From: Selaginella moellendorffii
Lineage: Eukaryota > Streptophyta > Lycopodiopsida > Selaginellales > Selaginellaceae
Reading direction: 5' to 3'
NCBI RefSeq assembly: GCF_000143415.4
Contig: NW_003314351.1
Location: 289,145 to 353,144 of the forward strand
Length of the DNA stretch: 64,000 nucleotides
Below the pieces are notes generated by a model. The model was not told the DNA's origin. It worked only from the letters and a program-made list of their open reading frames with translations, and searched no databases. The position numbers and the translations under genes are program-made. The stretch's first letter is position 1; every line of letters starts with the position of its first letter. Below, piece by piece: positions 1 through 9,381 of this stretch.

Positions 1-1037
1 CCGGTGCACCAGCAGGCATAGTGGGCGGTCCTGGCATTATGTCGAATGGCGTTCCTCCTCAAGCTGATATTTCCTTACCGGATGGTGGTATTCCTCCTCA
101 AAGCGGCGATCTTTCCTTACCGGATGGTGGTGTCCCTCCGCAAGCTGCTCCTCAGACTGAAAAGACCAGCACTGCTCCTGTTAATGTTAACTTTGAGTCT
201 TCGATGCCTGCAGCTGCTCTAGGAGTTAAAGCTCCTTCACCTCCACGACAATGGAAGCCAGGCCAAGTAACGTGCTCTTTTATCCTTTATATTCTTGAGC
301 TAATTCGCTTGTCTTTCTAGGTGCCGCGTGGAGCTTCTGCATCAACGTGCTTCAAAGCTGCCGTTGCACATCTGGAACAGAATCAGCTTTCTGATGCCAT
401 GTCGTGCTTGGATGAATCTTTCCTCGCGCTTGCTAAAGATCGATCTCTCGGAGTCGACGTCAAGGCTCAAGCTAAAATCTGTTCTCAGTACAAAGTTGCT
501 GTTCTACTTTTGCAGGTAATACTTCTTTCAGTAGTTGCTAATATAACTCCTGCTGCTTTTCTTCAGGAAATTGCCAAGCTGTTAAAGGTCGACGGAACAG
601 CGGCTGTTGGCGCGAAAGACGAAATCGCCCGACTGGCAAGACACCTGAGCACATTACCATTGCAAGCGAAACATCGGATCACTTGCATACGGACAGCTAT
701 CAAGAGAAACATGGACGTGCAAAACTACGCTTTTGCAAAATCACAGCTGGACTTGCTACTTTCGAAGGCCCCTCCCAACAAGCAGGAAGAACTGAGATCA
801 CTCATTGCTGTTTGCACCCAGAGAGGATTATTCGACAGAACAATAGAGGACACAGAAGATCCCGCACAGTTCTGCTCTGCAACACTGGGACGACTGCCAA
901 CCATAGGCCACGACTCTTGCGATCTTTGTAGCGCTAAGTTTTCGGCCCTGACGTCTCCAGGATGCACCATCTGCGGCATGGGTACCATCAGACGATCAGA
1001 TGGTGTTGGAGCTCCTGTTTCATCACCTTTTTCTTAA
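1..1037 (+). CDS. TWD40-1: TWD40-1-like TSET/TPLATE complex subunit, C-terminal part (5' truncated by window)
   Basis: The visible exons are <1-266, 321-515 and 567-1037, with introns of 54 and 51 bp. The first part carries a repeated SLPDGGVPPQ-type linker. It is followed by a helical C-terminal domain with LEQNQLSDAMSC, ALAKDRS, and KHRITCIRTAIKRNM followed by YAFAKSQLDLLLSKAP. A terminal Cys pair follows (CDLC and CTIC). This arrangement matches my recollection of the C-terminus of Arabidopsis TWD40-1 (At3g50590), one of the WD40 subunits of the TSET/TPLATE complex in plant endocytosis. The N-terminal WD40 propellers lie upstream of the window. Both introns are multiples of three, so reading through them also gives an open frame; conservation favours splicing. 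The stop is TAA at 1035-1037. Confidence 0.8.
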
Positions 1038-1372
1038 GTCGTACTTGGAAGCTCCAAATTTTGGCGTGAAAAGGCTGACGTGAGGACTTAGTACCGGGAG
1101 GAGGACTTAGTAGCGTGACCAGACCTTACGAGCAACAGAATTTTCATCTTCCAGGTGAGTAAACATCCTCTCTATGTTATTGCTGGTTTTAAAGCTGTGT
1201 ACATTCGCTTGCAGGAAACTTACTCCATTTTGTGAGAGTGTTTGTACAATGCGTAGGACGAGTGAGTTTTGCTGTATTCTTTTCGTTGTGATTATTCATT
1301 TTTATCGGCCTCACTGCTGTAAGAGTTAAACCTTGTCTTTTGTTCTGCCATGAGCTCTACTTCAAGTGTCAT
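1038..1372. other. Convergent intergenic region
   Basis: This stretch separates two genes that converge (TWD40-1 on +, DUF2358 on -). It has no coding signal I trust. Splice-like pieces (an AG/GTGAGT at about 1154 and TTGCAG at about 1214) could mark a spliced 3' UTR, but nothing proves this. Confidence 0.4.
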
Positions 1373-2261
1373 TCAGTAATTCATGTGCGTAGTGGCTGCG
1401 ACAAGATCCGAGACAGTCGTCGCAACTTTGCATTTTGGAGGTGAGTTGAAGATAACGTTATGTACCTTGTGCTCATAAATCTTTCCTTTACTGTCCAGTT
1501 TGTACTCGGAAACGCCGTCGAAGAGACCTCTGGCTTCCCACGGCACTCGTGGAATGCCGCGAACAGACCATCTGATCACAATAGTGCTCTCCGAAGGCTG
1601 CCAGACGCTCAAGATTTCCACCCAGATCGACTTGAAGAGCATTCTACCATTCAGCCGGAGCACCTGTACAATAAACTTGTAGTTCCCAAGTCCGTGAAAG
1701 CAGTTCACTGGATCTCTGAAAGAGATGTCCTCTCTGCACCAAACAAGGTAAGCCACTCTACCTTTACTTCATTCTCATCTCCTACCTGTATATCTGATAG
1801 CTCAGATCTCTGTGGAACAGAACAGGCAGCTCCTCCCGCAAAGTCCTGATGGCATAGCCTACGTTGACATGGTAATCCAGACTTCCTTGCTTGCTCTTTG
1901 CTACTAACGGATCCTCTACTTTGCTATTCAGCTTGGTCGAGAGATTGCGACACTGCACTCGCAGAGGTTGCTTGAATCTATCTCCGCTGCTATGCGCCAA
2001 GCTCAGCGCTACCTCTACTGGAAGCAGCTTACTACACACCATCTCGTGAAGTTCGCTAGGAAACCGTGGAGACTCGTTTGCATTCGATCTGGGAGAGGAC
2101 TGTGGATATGGATGGGGGTGGATTTCAGAGAGATACTGAAGTAAAAGAAAGGTACACACGCTAAAGTTTGCGGGGTCTACTGATATTGACATCTTACAGA
2201 AGCCAGGAACTTGAGGCGCTGGAAACGAAGATGGGTGTTTCGGTTTGGATCTTCGTCCCAA
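1373..2261 (-). CDS. DUF2358 (NTF2-like) plastid protein
   Basis: Coding sequence runs from about 2261 down to 1373, with a clear 52-bp intron at 1785-1734. The spliced frame reads DLSYQIYR, then EDISFRDPVNCFHG, then VEILSVWQPSES, VRWSVRGIPRVPWEARG and GKIYEHKVHNV. This is the conserved block of the plant DUF2358 family (Arabidopsis At1g16320/At1g79510 type), whose function is unknown and whose members are predicted plastid proteins. The N-terminus is uncertain. An AG/gtaag...cttcag pair at 2197-2136 (62 bp) could be a further intron, which would put the start in another frame upstream. Without it, ATG 2261 or ATG 2192 opens the frame. The gene is head-to-head with the helicase, about 180 bp apart. 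Confidence 0.8.
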
Positions 2262-2421
2262 AGTTGGAGTTTGATGGATTCACTGGTACGAGCAAAGAAC
2301 TCCAGTGATAGATCCAGCGAGTTGGTAGCGATCCAGCGATCTTTGACAGGTAAATATTTCGTTTTTAATCGATGGGTTTCTTTTCCTTTAGATCACATTA
2401 TCGGTTTAATATAGGTCGGGG

Positions 2422-2428
2422 TTTAGGG
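2422..2428 (+). promoter_or_regulatory. Telobox-like motif upstream of the helicase start
   Basis: TTTAGGG lies 14 bp before the helicase ATG. Teloboxes (AAACCCTA in either orientation) are known promoter elements of plant translation and ribosome-biogenesis genes. The same motif recurs just before many starts in this window. Confidence 0.5.
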
Positions 2429-2441
2429 TTCTTGGCAGGGA

Positions 2442-4710
2442 ATGGAGGTCGTGACGAAGATCGAATTCGCGGCGCTGGAGCCAAAGCTTTCGCCGGAGAC
2501 GCTCCGGGTGTTAGAGCAGCAGCTTGGATTCTTGCGCGCGACGCCAGTCCAGGTCGCGACGATCCCCCTGCTGTGCAGCTTCAAGGATGTGGCCGTGGAT
2601 GCCGCTACTGGATCCGGGAAAACGCTCGCGTTCGTGGTTCCTGTCGTGGAGATTCTCCGCCGCCTCGCGACGCCGTTGAGGAGGAATGAGGTACGCAGGG
2701 ATTTCTTTGCTGGAGATTTTTACAAGAGAATGTGCAGGTGGGAGCGATGATAATCTCTCCAACGAGGGAATTGGCTTCTCAGATTTTCGGTGTCGCTCAA
2801 AAGTTTGTGAAAACGTTGGAAAATCTCACGGCATTGTTGCTCGTGGGTGGAACCGATGTCACAGCTGATCTGGAGAGAGTGAAAGAGCAAGGCGGGAATG
2901 TGCTCATTGGAACACCGGGACGACTTCATGATATCATGGAGCGATCGACAGCTTTGGAGTTTCGGCATCTCGAGGCAAGAACTTCTGATCTAAGTTCTCT
3001 TGACACGATAACATCTCTTTTCATTGTTTCTTTCCAGATTTTGATCCTCGATGAGGCTGACAGGCTTCTTGACATGGGCTTTCAGCGGCAAGTATCAGCC
3101 ATCATAGAACTCTTGCCAAAGCAACGACGAACGGGACTTTTCTCCGCAACACAGACGCAGGCAGTGGAGGAGCTTTCAAAGGCCGGGTTAAGAAATCCTG
3201 TAAGAGTGGAGGTTCGCAGTGAAGTGAAAGGAGCGTCGACTACCTTTAAGACGCCTGCCGGTTTGAATATTGAGGTATGCTTTGGCTTTTATTGCTCTTG
3301 CGATTGTTCTTGCTTGTGTCGTTCAGTACCTGGAATGTGAAGGTGAGGAGAAATCTTCGCAGCTTGTCAACTTCTTGCGAGAGAATGCCTCCAGGAAAAC
3401 TATTGTGTAAGTGATACAGGTTTATGCTTCTTGTATTTATTCTTTCCGACTGTTTTGTCTTTTGATAGATATTTCATGACCTGTGCTTCTGTCGATTACT
3501 GGGGCACTGTCCTTCCTCGGCTCAAGACTCTCAAGGATGTACCGATAGTTGTACTGCATGGGAAAATGAAACAAGTATGTAAGTGTTACATTTTCTGTTC
3601 CTATTATTCTTCTCCTTACACTTGCGGAGCTGTTTTTCAGAGTGTCAGAGTAAAGGCTCTAGAAAAATTCACCGCTATGCCTGCGGGAGTGCTGTTTTGT
3701 ACAGATGTGGCTGCTCGTGGACTGGACATACCTGGGGTGGATTGGATCGTGCAGGTATTTGAAACCTTATAATGATATGTGGTTTTATAACATCGTTGTT
3801 CTTTCGCGTGACAGTATGATCCTCCCCAAGACCCAAACGTTTTCGTTCATAGGGTCGGCCGAACTGCCAGAATGGGAAGAGCGGGAGATGCTTTAGTTTT
3901 TCTTCTTCCAAAGGTGAAACGAGTTTTTGTGGTTTGTTTGTTTATAATCTGGGGCCATTTCGCAGGAAGACGCTTACGCAGAGTTCCTTCGTATAAGAAA
4001 CGTCCCGATAGAAAAGAGAGACAAAACTGAAGTGCCTCATATTATACCCAAGGTTTGCTTGACTTCGCAGAAGGACAAAGTCACTGTTTGTTGTTCTCGT
4101 TCTGCAGTTACGGGCCGCTGCTATGAAGGATAGGGACGTGATGGAGAAAGGACTCAAGGCATTTGTGTCCTACTTCCGAGCGTACAAAGAGCACCACTGC
4201 ACTTTTATCTTCCAGTAAGAGTTGTCTGTTTGATTGATCAATGACGAGAGTGAGCTGCAGATGGAAGCAACTGGAACTTGGCAAGATCGCCATGAGCTTC
4301 GGTCTATTGCAACTCCCTTCCATGCCAGAACTAAAGCGTGGTGTGCTCACGTCGCAGCATTTTACTCCTGTGGAGAACATTGACGTCGATTCCATTCCAT
4401 ATCGGTACGTGTTAGTACTCGCTTTGTTCCCATCGTGAACGTTTTCATTCTCAGAGAGAAAGCTCGGGAGAAGCAAAGGAGGAAAAACCTCGAGAAGAAA
4501 CCAGATACGTCGAGAGAAGAAAGAAAAGCTCTGGCACCATCGAAGCACCAAAAGGATCGTCCCGCGAAGAGAGCAAAGAAGCGCTCGCACAGAGATAGAG
4601 AAGAACTGGAAGAGATTAACAGTGACTACAGGCTCTTGAAAAAATTGAAGAAGGGATCTATCTCCGAGAAAGCATACTCGAAGCTGATGAGCTTGGAAGG
4701 CGATGTATGA
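2442..4710 (+). CDS. RH18: DEAD-box ATP-dependent RNA helicase, Spb4/DDX55 type (plant RH18/RH49-like)
   Basis: Eleven exons: 2442-2690, 2738-2974, 3038-3274, 3327-3406, 3469-3574, 3641-3754, 3815-3913, 3966-4052, 4108-4214, 4261-4404 and 4455-4710. They sum to 1716 bp (571 aa), in frame throughout. Core motifs are complete: Q-motif around residues 30-42, Walker A ATGSGKT (55-61), PTRELA (91-96), DEAD (167-170), SAT (198-200), ARGLDIPG and HRVGRTAR (353-360). The C-terminal AYKEHHC region and lysine-rich tail are typical of Spb4/DDX55 helicases, which act in 60S ribosomal subunit assembly in the nucleolus (family knowledge). Intron 2 (2975-3037) appears to use a GC donor. A TTTAGGG motif sits 14 bp before the ATG. 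Confidence 0.93.
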
Positions 4711-4990
4711 GAAAAATTCGTTGTGTCAATCAAAAAAATTTCACAAGGTTGGGTTTGTAAAGTTTTGATCCAATAAGATCAAGGGGTGGTTTGCAGCCGT
4801 TGGATCTTGAGCGTACGTGTTGACCGTTGGATTGGCTTTTGAGTCGGTTTCTCTAGTGAATAACCCTAGGGCCAGTCGCGCCGCGCAGCTCTCGTCCGGA
4901 TCTACGCGCCCCACTTGTAAGTCTCTCGCCAGATCTGCCGTGGTTGAAGCTCGATCCCTCCCGCCGTTTCCTCTTGCGCAGATTCTCGCG

Positions 4991-6070
4991 ATGGCGGCGG
5001 CAGTCGATGAATTCCGGTGCTTCGTTGGGGGTTTGTCTTGGGCAACCACTGATCGCAACCTGGAAGACGCATTCAGCCCCTATGGCACCGTTATTGAAGC
5101 CAAGGTTTTCAAGGAAACTTTGAAATGATCTCTGTGTGGCTGGCTCTCTCTTTGGATCCCGTCCGGTTTTGTTACGCTCTTGTTCTTGCTACTAGAGAGT
5201 TGCTATTGTTCTTCTTTTTACAGGCCCCAAACAGGTAGGATACTGAGACAGATGAAACCCTTGGCCTCCCCAATCTGTCCTCGTTCTTTCCACAAGAAAA
5301 ACTTGGATGTCTGGATGGTTGCAAAAGGATTTTTTGCTCAGTCTTCTTGCAAGCTTCTTTCTTTCTTTTTTTTCATTTCCTGCTTGCTTGATTTGCCTGT
5401 GTGATGCTACTAACGCAGCTTTGATGTTTTGTTTTTCGTAGAGCTCGTAGCTAGTTTTTGTTCGCTCGATTTGCAGAGGTTCTAACTTTTGGAACTCTTT
5501 TTTCTTGCTTTGTAGGTGGTGCTTGACAGGGACACTGAAAGATCTCGCGGCTTTGGCTTCGTCACCTTTGGCGACGAGAACTCCATGCAAGACGCGATTG
5601 ATGGCATGCACGGCAAAGATCTGGACGGCCGCTCCATCACTGTGAGTAAAGCCCAGCCAAAGTCTGGCGGCGGAGGAGGCGGTGGCGGTGGCCGAGACCG
5701 CGATGGAGGCCGAGATGGGGGCCGAGATGGCGGAGGCTATGGAAGAAGAAGCGGCAGTGGCGGCGGCGGCGGCGGCGGGGGTGGCGGCGGTGGCGGCAAC
5801 GGTGGCTGCTTTAAGTGTGGCGAGAGTGGCCACTGGGCGAGAGACTGTACCAGCGGCGGTGGCGGCGGCGGCGGTGACAAGTATGGTGGAAGCCGAGGCG
5901 GTGACCGAGGCGGAAGCGGACGCTACGGTGGTGGGAGTGACCGTGGTAACGGGGGGTATAATAGACCCCGTGATGGCGGTGGCCGGAGCAGGTCTGGACC
6001 GTACGATCGCCCCGCTGGCGGGGGTCGATCCAACGGTGGGAGCCGCGGCTCTTACGACGATGGGTATTAA
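4991..6070 (+). CDS. Glycine-rich RNA-binding protein with RRM and CCHC zinc knuckle (RZ-1 type)
   Basis: Exons 4991-5104 and 5516-6070 give 222 aa. Residues 8-80 form an RRM: RNP2 CFVGGLSW near the start and RNP1 RGFGFVTF just after the intron. A glycine/arginine-rich tail follows, interrupted by one CCHC knuckle, [17 protein letters not shown] + CCHC + Gly-rich tail is the plant RZ-1 group, nuclear RNA-binding proteins linked to splicing and cold response (family knowledge). The start was chosen at 4991 because it gives the usual short N-terminus ([14 protein letters not shown]). An in-frame ATG at 4817 lies in the 5' leader. The 411-bp intron splits the RRM and is far longer than the neighbouring introns. 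Confidence 0.9.
5105..5515 (+). other. Unusually long RRM intron (possible regulatory intron)
   Basis: This GT...AG intron is 411 bp, against about 55 bp typical here, and lies inside the RRM at the position where plant glycine-rich RNA-binding protein genes carry their intron. In GRP7/GRP8 that intron has an alternative donor used for autoregulation (established). Here a CAG/GTAGGA candidate donor is visible at about 5236. Any regulatory use is inference. Confidence 0.5.
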
Positions 6071-6291
6071 GTGGTGTTTGTGTGAAAGGAGGTGTGGTTC
6101 TACTTGTATGTTCCCTCTTTTAGCTTGGAAGTAAGCTACTCTGCAAGACAAATTTTCTTTTATAACTAGAGAGTATAGTCGTTTCGATTATTCTCTTTTC
6201 GAATCTTGTAGGGCTTGACAGGATATTCTCTTTTATAGATCAGAATATGCTCTAATCATTTAGGGTTCCTGATAAAAATGCGGTAAGCAGC

Positions 6292-8457
6292 ATGGCGGAA
6301 ATCCTCGATCCCTCGGTGAATCCCATCGCCAGGGCGAAGCGGGAGAATCTAGGGAAGAAGAATGGCGCTATCACGGAGCTCATTGCGGCGTTGAAATCAT
6401 GCAGCAGCTCCAGGGATCTGGAGAGCGGGAGGAGAATCCACGCCCGAGCGGTGGAGGCAGGGAGCGATGGGAATCTCTTCGTGGCCAACACGCTGATCGA
6501 TATGTATGCCAAGGCTGGGAGCATGCCGGATGCGCGATCGGTGTTTGACACGATGAAGCAGCGAAGCCTTGTGTCTTGGAACACCATTGTTTTGGGGTAT
6601 GCCCAGTGTGGCGAGGGCGAGCTAGCGCTGGAGCTCTTCGAGGCAATGCAGGGACAGGGATTTCTTCCAGATTCGTGTAGCATGGTGGCGGCGCTGAGAG
6701 CTTGTACGAGCTTGGCCGAGCAAGAACAGTGGCGGAGGAAGCAGCTTCCAAAGAAAATGGACAAAGAGATGGTTTTTCGGGAGGAGCGTGCTCTAGAGAA
6801 GGCCCTGGCTCTACACGCTCTTGCAGCGAAGAGAGGACACGAATCCAACCTCTTTGTGGCGAGCTCGCTGGTGAATCTCTACTGCAAAGTTGGCAAAGTC
6901 GACGAGGCAGTGAAAGTTTTCAACCGGATGAAGAAGAGATCAGTGGTGACTTGGAACTCGATCATCATCGGGTGTGCTCAGAACGGGGAGGGCGAGCTCG
7001 CCATGAGATTGTTTTCGAGGATGCGAGAAGAGGAGAGTATGATCTCGCCAGACTCTTGGACTTTCGTCGCTGCTCTTGAGGCTTGCATTGGCCTGGCGGA
7101 GAAAGAAGAAGGTACACGCGTAAATGGAGAGCTTGTGAAGATGGAGAGCCTGGAAAAAGGAATGGAGATTCACTCCCAGGCTCGAGAGACGGGTCATACA
7201 GCGGATATGTTCGTGGCCAACACTTTGATCGACATGTACTCGAAGTGTGGAAGGATTGTGGAGGCACTGGCGGTGTTTGACAAGATGAAAACTCGCGATT
7301 TAGTCTCGTGGAACATCATGCTACTGTCGCTGGCTCAGAATGGACGAGAACGCCTGGCCTTGACGCTCTTCCAGCTGATGCAACACGGAGATGGAAGGCC
7401 GATGGAACCGGACTCTCGAACTTACGTCGCGGCTCTCAAAGCTTGCAGCTCTCTGGCTGCTCGAGAAACACCATCGCAGATTGGAGGTGAGCTTCTCAAA
7501 GTTGTGAGTTTGGAGATAGGATTTGCTCTTCACTCACAGGTGCTAAGGTCCGTTTACAGGAAGGACGTATTCATAGCCAACACGCTGCTGGATCTGTATT
7601 GCAAGTGTGGATTACTCGTCGAAGCTCGTCGGGTCTTCGATGGTATGATCCAACGAAGCGTGGTCTCGTGGAACACACTGATCCTCGGACACGCACAGAG
7701 CGCTCAAGGAGAAGCTAGAGTCGCTCTGGAGCTCCTGGAACAGATGAAAGGTAGCGGGATTGAGCCGGACGCTCTAACTTACGTCGCGGCTCTCAAGGCC
7801 TGTGGGAATCTAGCAGCTCTCTCGACCGGCAGGAAGATCCACAGCGAAGTAGCGAGCAGTCCCAGGATTGATCTGGCCAGGGACACGGTTCTAGCAACAG
7901 CAGTAGTCGATTTCTACGGGAAGTGTGGGAGCATGGTGGAAGCTCAAGCAGTGTTTGATTCGATCCAGAGGAAAGATTCGGTGGCTTGGGGAGCTCTAGT
8001 CGCGGGGTTTAGCCAGCAGGGTGACACTCAAGGGGTGTTCCAGGTGGGGGAGAGGATGAAAAGAGAGCGCGTAGCGATCGATGGGATCGTCTTCCTTCAC
8101 GTCTTGACGGCGTGCAGTCACGCTGGATTGGTGGAGAGAGGAATGGAGTTCTTCCAGATGATGATCTCCGAGGATCACAGGGTGGTTCCCAGCGTGGAGC
8201 ACTACACTTGCGTGGTGGATCTTCTAGCTCGAGCAAACCATCTGGAAGAGGCGGTGGCGATGGTGAAGAGCATGCCTTTCGAGCCGGACTTGACAGTGTG
8301 GACATCGATCATGAACGCGTCGAGGAAGTGGAGGAACTTGGAGATTGGGAAGCTGGCGTTTGAGGCGATGCTGCGGCTGGACGCTAGAGATCCAGGAGCG
8401 TACGCGCTCATGGCCAACACTTTCTCCGAGTCAAAGGTGGTCAGCGTCGTTGACTGA
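6292..8457 (+). CDS. PLS-class PPR protein, intronless, truncated E region
   Basis: One uninterrupted frame of 721 aa starts at ATG 6292, about 27 bp after a TTAGGG motif. It has tandem PPR motifs of mixed length, including GRRIHARAVEAG, FVANTLIDMYAKAG, ARSVFDTMKQRSLVSWNT and AMQGQGFLPDS, repeated about six times. The typical end-of-array block follows (CSHAGLVERGMEFF, YTCVVDLLARA, MPFEPDLTVW). It stops just after AYALMANTFSESK, inside the E1 motif, with no E+ or DYW domain. PLS proteins bind organelle RNA and mostly guide C-to-U editing (established). Without a DYW domain this one would need a partner enzyme or have another role. No obvious transit peptide is visible. Confidence 0.88.
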   Translation: MAEILDPSVNPIARAKRENLGKKNGAITELIAALKSCSSSRDLESGRRIHARAVEAGSDGNLFVANTLIDMYAKAGSMPDARSVFDTMKQRSLVSWNTIVLGYAQCGEGELALELFEAMQGQGFLPDSCSMVAALRACTSLAEQEQWRRKQLPKKMDKEMVFREERALEKALALHALAAKRGHESNLFVASSLVNLYCKVGKVDEAVKVFNRMKKRSVVTWNSIIIGCAQNGEGELAMRLFSRMREEESMISPDSWTFVAALEACIGLAEKEEGTRVNGELVKMESLEKGMEIHSQARETGHTADMFVANTLIDMYSKCGRIVEALAVFDKMKTRDLVSWNIMLLSLAQNGRERLALTLFQLMQHGDGRPMEPDSRTYVAALKACSSLAARETPSQIGGELLKVVSLEIGFALHSQVLRSVYRKDVFIANTLLDLYCKCGLLVEARRVFDGMIQRSVVSWNTLILGHAQSAQGEARVALELLEQMKGSGIEPDALTYVAALKACGNLAALSTGRKIHSEVASSPRIDLARDTVLATAVVDFYGKCGSMVEAQAVFDSIQRKDSVAWGALVAGFSQQGDTQGVFQVGERMKRERVAIDGIVFLHVLTACSHAGLVERGMEFFQMMISEDHRVVPSVEHYTCVVDLLARANHLEEAVAMVKSMPFEPDLTVWTSIMNASRKWRNLEIGKLAFEAMLRLDARDPGAYALMANTFSESKVVSVVD

Positions 8458-8525
8458 TCTGGTCAAAGTTAAGATTAGGGTTCTTGGGCAAACAACGAGA
8501 TTTTTGGTTTAGGGTTCTTGGGGCA

Positions 8526-9015
8526 ATGGCGGACGAGGAGCCGGCTCGCGCGCCCGATTCCAAGGACAGGCAGCAGCAATCCAAGGCGCTAGACAAGATT
8601 ACCGATCATGTGGAGGAGAGGCAGCTGGATTCTACTCGTGTTCAACAGGTGAGTGGATTTTTTTCTTCGAAATCTAGCAAAAGTCGACTGTTTTCTAGGC
8701 TATGGCTTCGATTGCGGCGACGTCTGATGCCGATAGAGACATCCAGAGATTAAGGTGCTGTGTTTCTCTTGCCTGGTTCTTTCTCTTCTAAGTGTTTTTT
8801 TGCATTTTAGGGAGAAAGAACTCGCAGCTGTGAAGATAGATCCAGCGCACATTGACGTTATCGCGAATGAGCTCGAGGTATTCTTGGCGAAGTTCTTCCA
8901 AATATCTCCTCCTCACTCTTGCAAATTCTTCCAGATTGATAGGAAGATCGCCGAGAGAACGCTGCGAGAGCACAAGGGAGACGCAGTAGCAGCACTTCGA
9001 TCGTTCCTCACTTGA
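8526..9015 (+). CDS. HYPK: HYPK-like NatA-associated small chaperone
   Basis: Four exons (8526-8648, 8699-8754, 8811-8877, 8935-9015) give 108 aa. The protein has an acidic, disordered N-terminus with DKITDHVEERQLDSTRVQ, then a helix and a C-terminal UBA-like segment IANELE...KIAERTLREHKGDAVAAL. This is the plant HYPK pattern (At3g06610 type). HYPK binds the N-terminal acetyltransferase NatA and modulates its activity at the ribosome (established for the family). Two TTAGGG motifs lie 12-50 bp upstream of the ATG. The start at 8526 (MADEEPARAP) matches family N-termini; an in-frame ATG at 8484 is in the leader. Confidence 0.9.
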
Positions 9016-9381
9016 TAGACTTAAAATATAAAAAAATACTACCCTAAACGAAGACACTGTTGCCCTTTGGCACATTTTTCTTTTTTAAGGGCTTGGCGAC
9101 TAGCTGCTGCTAGGGTTTGTGTTTTAGGGCTTTAATAATGTAAGGACGAGTTCGTTCCATCGTCGAGAGTGATCCACCCCGGCACGCCAAGCTCTCGCTA
9201 GGTCATCTCGAGCGCATCGATATTTCCTCCCTCCCGCGACGATTCCATTCACTCCAGCGCGACGATCAAAGCTCGCAACTATCTTCCAGGTATAAGGCTG
9301 CAATCTCCGGGCCGGCATCGTCTCCGCGGGGCAGGGTTTAGTGGAATAGATCTTTGCAGGAGCTCGCCAGGGTGATAATCC
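9016..9381 (+). promoter_or_regulatory. SUVR5 upstream region with teloboxes
   Basis: This 366-bp gap between HYPK and SUVR5 holds TAGGGTTT at 9111-9118 and TTTTAGGG just after 9121, a telobox pair. No gene is visible; the minus-strand frame at 9124-9318 has no recognisable features. Confidence 0.4.

Noticed and set aside
1460..1849. Plus-strand frame of 129 codons
   Set aside because: It lies antisense to the conserved DUF2358 exon, which has clear family motifs and splice sites.
4817..4990. Upstream in-frame ATG of the RZ-1-type gene
   Set aside because: The 58 extra residues are unlike the family, and the ATG at 4991 gives the normal RRM N-terminus.
5192..6151. 319-codon minus-strand frame over the RZ-1-type gene
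   Set aside because: It is the Ala/Thr/Val-rich antisense reading of the glycine-rich GGN repeats and has no domain.
9124..9318. Minus-strand frame between HYPK and SUVR5
   Set aside because: Short, Arg-rich, with no similarity I recognise; it sits in a promoter or leader region.
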